Below, one piece after another: positions 1 through 7,167 of a stretch of 15,033 nucleotides of DNA. Where the stretch lies: contig SCSO01000244.1 in NCBI GenBank assembly GCA_004297865.1, forward strand, positions 1 to 15,033, in the 5' to 3' direction. Both the position numbers and the translations under genes were made by a program. Source of the stretch: Legionella sp. GTDB lineage: Bacteria; Pseudomonadota; Gammaproteobacteria; Legionellales; Legionellaceae. A model generated the notes under the pieces. It was not told the DNA's origin. It saw only the letters and a program-made list of their open reading frames with translations, and did not search any database. Position 1 is the stretch's first letter, and each line of letters begins with the position of its first letter.

Positions 1-1825
1 TAATTGGTTCAAGCAAGACGGGTTTAGCTTTTAATGCACCCTGCTTGAAACATTGTGAACCGGCAATCTTAAATGCCATTTCACTAGAATCCACTTCGTG
101 GAATGAACCATCAAATAGAGTAACTTTGACATCAACGACTGGATATCCAGCAATAACCCCATTTTGTAATTGCTCCTGAACCCCTTTATCTACAGCAGGA
201 ATGTATTCCTTCGGAATCACACCACCTACGATAGCATTAACGAATTCATAGCCTTTACCTGGCTCTTGAGGTTCGATCTTCAGCCATACGTGTCCGTATT
301 GTCCACGACCACCTGATTGTCTGACGAACTTACCTTCTTGTTCTACTGATTGTCTTATCGTTTCACGATAAGCTACCTGCGGTTTACCAACGTTAGCTTC
401 CACATTGAATTCACGTCTCATACGATCAACGATAATTTCAAGATGAAGCTCACCCATACCCTGAATAATGGTTTGCCCAGATTCTTCATCGGTATGAACT
501 CTGAAGGACGGATCTTCCTGCGCAAGTTTACCTAAAGCGATACCCATTTTTTCTTGGTCTGCTTTGGTTCTAGGCTCTACCGCAACTGCAATAACAGGAT
601 CGGGGAAGTCCATTCTTTCTAATATTACGAAGTTATCAACATCACAAAGCGTATCACCAGTCGTCACAGTCTTTAATCCAACTGCAGCAGCTATATCGCC
701 TGCGCGAACTTCTTTTATCTCTTCACGAGAGTTAGCGTGCATCTGTAACAGACGACCTATACGCTCTTTTTTACCTTTCACTGAGTTATAAACCGTATCA
801 CCGCATTTAACCACACCAGAATAAGCTCGGAAGTAGGTTAAAGTACCGACGAAAGGGTCAGTAGCTATTTTAAAAGCTAATGCAGAGAAAGGCGCATCGT
901 AACTAGTTGTACGGTGCGTTTCATCGCCATATTCATCTATTCCACTGATATCTGGAACATCTATAGGTGATGGTAAATACTCAATAACCCCGTCTAATAC
1001 TGCTTGAACGCCTTTATTTTTAAAGGCCGATCCGCAGAATACTGGGACGATTTTGTTAGTTACAGTTAATTCTCTAAGTGCTTGTTTAATCTCTTTTTCA
1101 GTGAATTCCTCACCTTCGAGATATTTTTCCATCAGTTCTTCAGACGCTTCTGCAGCTGCCTCGATTGCTAATGCACGATATTCAGCACACTCAGCCTTCA
1201 TTTCCGCTGGAATCTCTTGATACGTAAAGGTCATTCCTTTATTGTCTTCATCCCATTGGATGGCTTTCATTTTGATAATATCAACCACACCAATGAAAGC
1301 TTCTTCAGAACCAATTGGTAATTGAACAACGACCGGACTTGAGCCCAGTCGTTGTTTAATTTGTTTCACCACGCGATGGAAATTTGCGCCCATTCTATCC
1401 ATCTTATTGACGAATACAATACGTGGTACACCATATTTGTTGGCTTGTCTCCAAACCGTTTCCGATTGTGGCTCTACACCAGCAACCGAATCGAAGACTA
1501 CAACAGCTCCATCGAGTACTCGTAAAGAACGCTCTACTTCAATCATGAAGTCTACGTGTCCTGGAGTATCGATAATATTGATACGGTGTTTATCAAATTG
1601 ATTATCCATACCGGACCAATAGCATGTTGTAGCAGCAGAGGTAATTGTAATTCCTCGCTCTTGCTCCTGAACCATCCAGTCCATAGTTGCTGCACCGTCA
1701 TGAACCTCACCAATTTTGTGGTTCATACCGGTATAATATAGAACACGCTCGGTAGTCGTTGTTTTACCGGCATCAACGTGTGCTGCAATTCCTATGTTTC
1801 TGTAGTGTTCTAATGGAGTCGCCAC
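1..1825 (-). CDS. fusA: Elongation factor G, 3' end cut by window edge
   Basis: EF-G is the cytoplasmic translational GTPase that drives mRNA-tRNA translocation and, with RRF, ribosome recycling. The frame is open from the GTG at 1825 to the window edge (608 codons plus one base). The family is about 690-705 residues, so roughly the last 90, mostly domain V, are missing. Visible G-domain motifs: G1 AHVDAGKTTTT (residues 15-25), switch region QERGITIT, G3 DTPGH (86-90), G4 NKMD (140-143). Later blocks such as GMGELHLEI and GGVIPKEYIPAV are typical of domains III-IV. I chose the GTG because it gives the canonical N-terminus VATPLEHYRNIGIAAH and follows a purine-rich GAGAGAGAAAG ribosome site. 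The start lies 13 bases after the rpsG stop, so the gene is the third of rpsL-rpsG-fusA and probably shares its promoter. Confidence 0.97.
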   Translation of the reverse strand, partial: MATPLEHYRNIGIAAHVDAGKTTTTERVLYYTGMNHKIGEVHDGAATMDWMVQEQERGITITSAATTCYWSGMDNQFDKHRINIIDTPGHVDFMIEVERSLRVLDGAVVVFDSVAGVEPQSETVWRQANKYGVPRIVFVNKMDRMGANFHRVVKQIKQRLGSSPVVVQLPIGSEEAFIGVVDIIKMKAIQWDEDNKGMTFTYQEIPAEMKAECAEYRALAIEAAAEASEELMEKYLEGEEFTEKEIKQALRELTVTNKIVPVFCGSAFKNKGVQAVLDGVIEYLPSPIDVPDISGIDEYGDETHRTTSYDAPFSALAFKIATDPFVGTLTYFRAYSGVVKCGDTVYNSVKGKKERIGRLLQMHANSREEIKEVRAGDIAAAVGLKTVTTGDTLCDVDNFVILERMDFPDPVIAVAVEPRTKADQEKMGIALGKLAQEDPSFRVHTDEESGQTIIQGMGELHLEIIVDRMRREFNVEANVGKPQVAYRETIRQSVEQEGKFVRQSGGRGQYGHVWLKIEPQEPGKGYEFVNAIVGGVIPKEYIPAVDKGVQEQLQNGVIAGYPVVDVKVTLFDGSFHEVDSSEMAFKIAGSQCFKQGALKAKPVLLEPI

Positions 1826-1838
1826 GTCTTTCTCTCTC

Positions 1839-2360
1839 TTAGTTCCATCTAAAATGAGCAAAGGCTTGGTTAGCTTTGGCCATTTTATGTGTATCTTCAC
1901 GTTTCTTAACTGCTGAACCTTTGCTTTCGAAAGCGTCCATCAACTCACCAGCTAGTCGCAACATCATACCTTTCTCACCACGAGAACGTGCTGCTTGGAC
2001 AATCCAGCGCATGCCTAAAGCGATGCTACGATCATGTCTTACTTCAACAGGTACTTGATAAGTTGCACCACCAACACGGCGGGAACGTACTTCTACACTG
2101 GGACGTACATTATCTAATGCGTCTTCAAAATAACGAAGAACCGTTGCTGAACCAGTAGAACCTGACTCACCATCTTCATCGTCTTTTTTAGTTTTCTTAA
2201 CACGCTCATCTAAAACAGACAGAGCGCCGTAAATAATTTTTTCAGCGGTGGATTTTTTTCCACTAATCATTAAAACGTTAATAAACTTTGCTAATAGCTC
2301 ACTATGATGTTTAGGATCTGGCAAAATTTCTCGTTTGGGTACTTCGCGTCTTCTTGGCAT
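1839..2360 (-). CDS. rpsG: 30S ribosomal protein S7 with internal insertion
   Basis: S7 is a primary 16S rRNA-binding protein of the 30S head that nucleates 3'-domain assembly and lines the E site. In E. coli it also represses translation of the str operon. The 173-residue product starts MPRRREVPKREILPDPKHH and carries the conserved beta-hairpin region SRRVGGATYQVPVEVR and the C-terminal block AVKKREDTHKMAKANQAFAH. Against E. coli S7 from memory there are about 16 extra residues, acidic and Gly/Ser-rich (about residues 54-71), just before YFEDALDNVRP. I recall a similar insertion in Legionella S7. The ATG is preceded by AGGA with a 7-base spacer and lies 19 bases after the rpsL stop. fusA follows after 13 bases. 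The identity is certain; the role of the insertion is unknown. Confidence 0.98.
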   Translation of the reverse strand: MPRRREVPKREILPDPKHHSELLAKFINVLMISGKKSTAEKIIYGALSVLDERVKKTKKDDEDGESGSTGSATVLRYFEDALDNVRPSVEVRSRRVGGATYQVPVEVRHDRSIALGMRWIVQAARSRGEKGMMLRLAGELMDAFESKGSAVKKREDTHKMAKANQAFAHFRWN

Positions 2361-2379
2361 TTCTAATTCCTACAATCAG

Positions 2380-2760
2380 TTATTTTTTGTCTTTTGGTTT
2401 TTTTGTACCGTACTTAGAACGACCTTGTTTACGATCAGCAACACCCGAGGTATCTAAACTACCGCGAACTGTGTGATAGCGCACACCAGGTAAGTCCTTA
2501 ACACGACCACCTCTAATTAGAACAACAGAGTGCTCCTGGAGGTTATGGCCTTCTCCACCAATATATGATGAAACTTCAAATCCATTAGTTAAGCGCACAC
2601 GGGCAACCTTACGCATCGCTGAGTTAGGTTTTTTAGGTGTAGTGGTATATACACGCGTACATACTCCGCGTCTCTGTGGACATGACTCTAGTGCTGGTAC
2701 GTTACTTTTCTTTTTTACGTCCACACGAGGCTTTCTTACTAACTGATTAATAGTAGCCAT
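2380..2760 (-). CDS. rpsL: 30S ribosomal protein S12
   Basis: S12 sits at the decoding centre of the 30S subunit, contacts helices 18 and 44 of 16S rRNA, and controls accuracy. The 126-residue protein is near the usual length (about 124) and contains CTRVYTTTPKKPNSAMRKV, SSYIGGEGHNLQEHSVV and RGGRVKDLPGVRYHTVRG. The classical streptomycin-resistance positions are wild type: Lys43 in TPKKPNS and Lys88 in RVKDLPG (Met1 numbering). Asp89, the residue methylthiolated by RimO in E. coli, is present. The ATG is preceded by GGAG about 10 bases upstream. The gene is first in the str operon, immediately downstream of the promoter at 2817-2845. Confidence 0.98.
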   Translation of the reverse strand: MATINQLVRKPRVDVKKKSNVPALESCPQRRGVCTRVYTTTPKKPNSAMRKVARVRLTNGFEVSSYIGGEGHNLQEHSVVLIRGGRVKDLPGVRYHTVRGSLDTSGVADRKQGRSKYGTKKPKDKK

Positions 2761-2816
2761 TTATACTTAACTCCGATCTATCTTTTGTGATTATTTCGAA
2801 TGCATAAGGAGGCCGG

Positions 2817-2845
2817 ATTCTATATAGCTCCGGCAGGTTTGTCAA
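2817..2845 (-). promoter_or_regulatory. Sigma70 promoter of the rpsL-rpsG-fusA operon
   Basis: On the minus strand the -35 hexamer is TTGACA (2845-2840, perfect consensus). A 17-base spacer follows, then the -10 hexamer TAGAAT (2822-2817, 5 of 6 matches). The predicted transcription start is near 2810, which leaves a leader of about 50 bases before the rpsL ATG. The bases after the -10 are CCGGCC, a G+C-rich discriminator of the kind found at stringently controlled promoters. The -35 lies inside an inverted repeat (2831-2859). The promoter explains why the str genes can be expressed independently of the rpoBC transcript. It is inferred from sequence only. Confidence 0.85.
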
Positions 2846-2859
2846 GTTTAAACCTGCCG
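2831..2859 (-). terminator. 10-bp inverted repeat downstream of rpoC
   Basis: CGGCAGGTTT (2831-2840) pairs perfectly with AAACCTGCCG (2850-2859) around a 9-base loop, starting 14 bases past the rpoC stop. It would form a stable RNA hairpin ending the rpoC message. No U-run follows the stem on the minus strand (GAGCTATA follows), so it is not a canonical intrinsic terminator. It may be a 3'-end stabiliser, a processed or Rho-dependent end, or a DNA palindrome acting on the promoter whose -35 and part of whose spacer it contains. Confidence 0.55.
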
Positions 2860-2873
2860 AATTCGAATCCAGC

Positions 2874-5800
2874 TTAATGATCATGGTTGTCTGCGTTTAG
2901 TGCCTCACTCAACGCGTGCTCAACATCACTTGCAGTAACTGTGTGCCCTGCTTGCTCACCAGCTGCTGCTGCCTTTGCTCTTTTGGCCTTACGACCTTGG
3001 TGATAGGTGTAGCCTGTTCCCGCAGGAATTAGACGTCCAACCATCACGTTTTCCTTCAATCCACGTAAATCATCCACTTTTCCACTAACCGCTGCTTCCG
3101 TAAGAACCCTAGTGGTTTCTTGGAATGATGCAGCCGAAATGAAGGATTCCGTAGCTAATGATGCCTTGGTAATACCCAATAGAATCGGGGTTCCCTTAGC
3201 AATCATCTTACCTTCTGCGACCAATCTGTCATTTTCTTGGAGCATTACGCTTTCTTCGATTTGCTCACCCACTAAGAATTTAGATTCCCCAGTGAAAGTA
3301 ATGACGCGTTTACGCAACATTTGTCTTACTATAGTCTCGATGTGCTTGTCATTAATTTTTACCCCTTGTAAGCGGTATACGTCTTGCACTTCATTGACGA
3401 TATAGTTTGCTAGAGCACCGACACCCAATAGACGTAAAATGTCGTGCGGGTTTAAAGCACCCTCAGCAATTATCTCTCCACGTTCAACATGTTCTCCCTC
3501 GAACACAGAGATATGACGCCATTTTGGAATTAATTCTTCATGGCACTGATCTTCGGATACGTTGATGATTAATCGACGTTTTCCTTTCGTTTCTTTACCG
3601 AAGTTAACTAAACCAGAGACTTCTGCCATTACTGCTGAGTCTTTAGGTTTACGTGCTTCAAACAAGTCTGCCACTCGTGGTAGACCCCCGGTAATATCGC
3701 GAGTTTTGGAACGTTCTTGTGGAATACGAGCAATAACGTCACCGATACCTACTAAACCACCATCTTCAAAGTTAACAATCGCATCAACTGGTAGATAGTA
3801 TTGAGCAGGTACGTTAGTTCCAGCTAGGAATATATCTTCGCCATCGTTAGTAACTAGCTTCACCATCGGTCTTAAATCACGACCAGCAGCACTTCTTTGT
3901 TTCGCATCGATAATAACGATGTTACTTAAACCAGTTAATTCGTCAGTTTGGCGATTCATGGTCATACCATCAATCAAATCAACGAATTTCAAGTTACCGG
4001 TTACTTCAGAAATAACTGGGTGAGTATGTGGATCCCAAGTTGCAATTACTTGTCCAGCTTCTACAGGAGAATTATCTTGTACAGAAATGACCGCACCATA
4101 AGGTAACTTATAGCGCTCACGCTCGCGGCCAAACTCATCAACAATGGTAACCTCTCCAGAACGAGATACTGCGACTAAGTTCTTGTTTTCATGAGTTACT
4201 GTCTTAATGTTATGTAGGCGAATAATACCCTTCGTTTTAATTTGGATATTATTTGCTGCAGTGGCTCTTGATGCCGCTCCACCGATGTGGAAGGTACGCA
4301 TGGTTAACTGTGTACCCGGTTCCCCGATTGATTGAGCAGCGATAATACCAACTGCTTCCCCAGTATTGACGAGGTGACCACGTGCCAAGTCACGGCCGTA
4401 ACACATAGCACATAAGCCGAAACGGGTTTGACAAGTAATAGGTGAGCGTACCATGATTTGGTCAACGCCTTGTTTTTCAAGTTTTTCTACCCATTCTTCA
4501 TCTAATAAAGTACCCGCAGTAACCACTGGTTCTGTTTGATTAGGAATATAAACATCGGCAGCCACGACACGACCTAAAACACGTTCATGTAACGGTTCGA
4601 CAATATCTCCACCCTCAATCAGTGGTTGCATTAGAATACCAGTATCAACACCACAATCTAGCTCAGTAATTACTACGTCTTGCGCAACGTCAACTAGACG
4701 TCGAGTCAAATATCCAGAGTTTGCAGTTTTTAATGCCGTATCCGCCAAACCTTTACGCGCTCCGTGAGTCGAGATGAAGTACTGGAATACGTTCAATCCT
4801 TCACGGAAGTTTGCAGTAATTGGGGTCTCAATGATCGAACCATCTGGAGCTGCCATCAATCCTCGCATACCTGCAAGCTGTCTAATCTGCGCTGCAGAAC
4901 CCCTTGCGCCGGAATCCGCCATCATAAAGATTGGGTTAAATGATTCTTGCTTCACTGTTTTGCCATGAATATCAACGACATCTTCAGTAGCAATCTTAGT
5001 CATCATTGACTTGGCAACTAGTTCGTTTGTTCTAGACCAGATATCGATTACTTTATTGTAACGCTCACCATTGGTGACTAGACCTGAACGGAATTGCGAT
5101 TCGATTTCCCGAACTTCATTATCAGCATGTTCAATAATGCTTGCTTTATCTTCTGGAATTTCCATGTCTTCAATACCAATGGAAATACCTGAGCGTGTTG
5201 CATACTTAAAGCCGGTATACATTAACTGGTCAGCAAAAATTACTGTTTCTTTTAGTCCAAAATTACGATAGCAATTATCGATAACCTTAGAAATAACCTT
5301 TTTGGTCATAGTACGGTTAATGTGTGCAAAAGGCATACCCTTAGGTAATAACTCCGCTAAAATTGCACGACCGACAGTGGTTTCAACTAAGTGATATTCT
5401 GTTGAACCCTCTTCTTCCTTAAGCATACGAATTTTAATTTTAGCGTGGATATCTAAGTGTCCTGCCTCATAGAAATTCTGAGCTTCTTGTGCGCTTACGT
5501 AGATTTTACCTTCACCTAAAGCATTCACCTTTTCGCGAGTTAGGTAATACAAACCCAATACCACGTCCTGACTAGGTACAATAATCGGCTCACCACTTGC
5601 AGGTGAAAGAATATTGTTAGTCGACATCATTAATGAACGTGCTTCAAGCTGAGCTTCTAAGGTTAATGGAACGTGAACCGCCATCTGGTCACCGTCGAAG
5701 TCCGCGTTATACGCTGTACAAACTAATGGGTGCAATTGAATTGCCTTACCTTCAATAAGTACAGGTTCAAAAGCCTGAATACCTAATCTGTGTAAGGTTG

Positions 5801-7121
5801 GTGCACGGTTTAAGAGGATTGGATGTTCGCGAATAACGTCATCAAGAATATCCCAAACCACTGATTCTTCACGCTCAACCATTTTCTTAGCGGCCTTAAT
5901 AGTAGTCGCTAATCCTCTAAATTCTAATTTAGAGAAAATAAATGGTTTGAATAATTCCAAAGCCATTTTCTTGGGTAAACCGCACTGATGTAATCTTAAA
6001 GTAGGACCTACCACGATTACTGAACGTCCGGAATAGTCTACTCGTTTACCTAAGAGGTTTTGACGGAAACGACCTTGCTTACCTTTAATCATATCAGCTA
6101 ATGATTTAAGCGGTCTTTTGTTGGTTCCAGTGATTGCGCGTCCGCGACGTCCATTATCTAATAAGGCGTCGACTGATTCTTGCAGCATGCGTTTTTCGTT
6201 ACGAACAATAATATCTGGAGCATTTAAGTCTAATAAACGCTTCAAACGGTTGTTACGGTTGATTACTCGACGATAAAGATCGTTCAAGTCGGATGTAGCA
6301 AAACGTCCGCCATCGAGTGGTACTAGAGGTCTTAGATCAGGTGGAAGAACGGGTAATACATCCATGATCATCCACTCAGGTTTATTACCTGATTCATAGA
6401 AAGCTTCTAGTAATTTCAATCGTTTAGTAATTTTCTTAATTTTCGTTTCAGAATTAGTCGTTGGTAATTCTTCACGTAAGTTCTTGATTTCTTCTTCTAG
6501 GTCGATTTGACGTAGTAAATCACGGATAGCTTCAGCACCCATGCGCGCATCAAACTCATCGCCATATTGTTCCATTGCATCGAGGTAGACTTCGTCATTG
6601 AGCAATTGGCCACGCTCAAGTTCTGTCATACCAGGGTCAACGACTACAAAAGCTTCAAAATAAAGTACGCGTTCGATATCCCTTAAGGTCATATCAAGCA
6701 ACAAACCTATTCTGGAAGGTAGTGACTTTAGGAACCAGATATGCGCAACTGGGCTGGCAAGCTCAATGTGTCCCATACGCTCACGACGTACTTTAGCAAG
6801 TGCTAATTCCACACCGCATTTTTCGCAAATAACCCCACGATGCTTCAAGCGCTTGTATTTTCCGCATAAGCATTCGTAATCTTTTACAGGTCCGAAAGTT
6901 TTCGCACAGAATAAACCATCACGTTCCGGTTTAAACGTACGATAGTTGATGGTTTCTGGTTTCTTTACTTCACCATATGACCATGAACGGATTAGTTCAG
7001 GAGAAGCCAAGGCAATTTTAATTGCATTGAACTCTTCACTTTGCCCTTGTTGTTTGAGGATACCCAGTAAATCACTCATAACGGGTGCTTTTTTCATCGG
7101 GTCGTTACTTAGAATAGCCAA
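2874..7121 (-). CDS. rpoC: DNA-directed RNA polymerase subunit beta'
   Basis: Beta' is the catalytic clamp and active-site subunit of RNA polymerase. Numbered from the ATG at 7079, key residues fall at E. coli positions: zinc-ribbon cysteines 70, 72, 85 and 88 (CLCGK...CEKCG) and the Mg-binding NADFDGD motif at 458-464. The bridge-helix block (MADSGARGSAAQIRQLAGMR), second zinc site (CQTRFGLCAMCYGRD) and trigger-loop block (GEPGTQLTMRTFHIGGAA) follow. Two starts compete. TTG at 7121 has a strong GGAGG seven bases upstream and gives 1415 residues. ATG at 7079 has no ribosome site but begins MSDLLGIL, aligning with the E. coli start, and gives 1401 residues, the length I recall for Legionella. 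I give the TTG because of its ribosome site. The C-terminal tail is Ala- and Lys-rich. The gene is co-transcribed with rpoB. Confidence 0.98.
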   Translation of the reverse strand: MAILSNDPMKKAPVMSDLLGILKQQGQSEEFNAIKIALASPELIRSWSYGEVKKPETINYRTFKPERDGLFCAKTFGPVKDYECLCGKYKRLKHRGVICEKCGVELALAKVRRERMGHIELASPVAHIWFLKSLPSRIGLLLDMTLRDIERVLYFEAFVVVDPGMTELERGQLLNDEVYLDAMEQYGDEFDARMGAEAIRDLLRQIDLEEEIKNLREELPTTNSETKIKKITKRLKLLEAFYESGNKPEWMIMDVLPVLPPDLRPLVPLDGGRFATSDLNDLYRRVINRNNRLKRLLDLNAPDIIVRNEKRMLQESVDALLDNGRRGRAITGTNKRPLKSLADMIKGKQGRFRQNLLGKRVDYSGRSVIVVGPTLRLHQCGLPKKMALELFKPFIFSKLEFRGLATTIKAAKKMVEREESVVWDILDDVIREHPILLNRAPTLHRLGIQAFEPVLIEGKAIQLHPLVCTAYNADFDGDQMAVHVPLTLEAQLEARSLMMSTNNILSPASGEPIIVPSQDVVLGLYYLTREKVNALGEGKIYVSAQEAQNFYEAGHLDIHAKIKIRMLKEEEGSTEYHLVETTVGRAILAELLPKGMPFAHINRTMTKKVISKVIDNCYRNFGLKETVIFADQLMYTGFKYATRSGISIGIEDMEIPEDKASIIEHADNEVREIESQFRSGLVTNGERYNKVIDIWSRTNELVAKSMMTKIATEDVVDIHGKTVKQESFNPIFMMADSGARGSAAQIRQLAGMRGLMAAPDGSIIETPITANFREGLNVFQYFISTHGARKGLADTALKTANSGYLTRRLVDVAQDVVITELDCGVDTGILMQPLIEGGDIVEPLHERVLGRVVAADVYIPNQTEPVVTAGTLLDEEWVEKLEKQGVDQIMVRSPITCQTRFGLCAMCYGRDLARGHLVNTGEAVGIIAAQSIGEPGTQLTMRTFHIGGAASRATAANNIQIKTKGIIRLHNIKTVTHENKNLVAVSRSGEVTIVDEFGRERERYKLPYGAVISVQDNSPVEAGQVIATWDPHTHPVISEVTGNLKFVDLIDGMTMNRQTDELTGLSNIVIIDAKQRSAAGRDLRPMVKLVTNDGEDIFLAGTNVPAQYYLPVDAIVNFEDGGLVGIGDVIARIPQERSKTRDITGGLPRVADLFEARKPKDSAVMAEVSGLVNFGKETKGKRRLIINVSEDQCHEELIPKWRHISVFEGEHVERGEIIAEGALNPHDILRLLGVGALANYIVNEVQDVYRLQGVKINDKHIETIVRQMLRKRVITFTGESKFLVGEQIEESVMLQENDRLVAEGKMIAKGTPILLGITKASLATESFISAASFQETTRVLTEAAVSGKVDDLRGLKENVMVGRLIPAGTGYTYHQGRKAKRAKAAAAGEQAGHTVTASDVEHALSEALNADNHDH

Positions 7122-7128
7122 GTCTATG

Positions 7129-7133
7129 CCTCC
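7129..7133 (-). promoter_or_regulatory. Ribosome binding site deciding the rpoC start
   Basis: The minus strand reads TTTTTGGAGGCATAGACTTG. GGAGG is separated by 7 bases from an in-frame TTG at 7121. Neither downstream in-frame ATG (7097 or 7079) has a comparable purine-rich site. The placement favours initiation at TTG, giving a 14-residue extension (MAILSNDPMKKAPV) relative to the conserved family start. Confidence 0.7.
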
Positions 7134-7167
7134 AAAAATTGGTTAGTCAGTATGTCTCGCTGAACAA

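Noticed and set aside
2791..2805. Four-codon mini-ORF (ATG CAT TCG AAA TAA) in the rpsL leader
   Set aside because: It has no ribosome site, is too close to the predicted transcript start, and is too short to separate from chance.
2805..2812. CCTCCTTA on the RNA strand, identical to the 16S anti-Shine-Dalgarno
   Set aside because: It sits at the predicted transcription start, so it may not be transcribed completely. Pairing with the rpsL GGAG would be only 4 bp.
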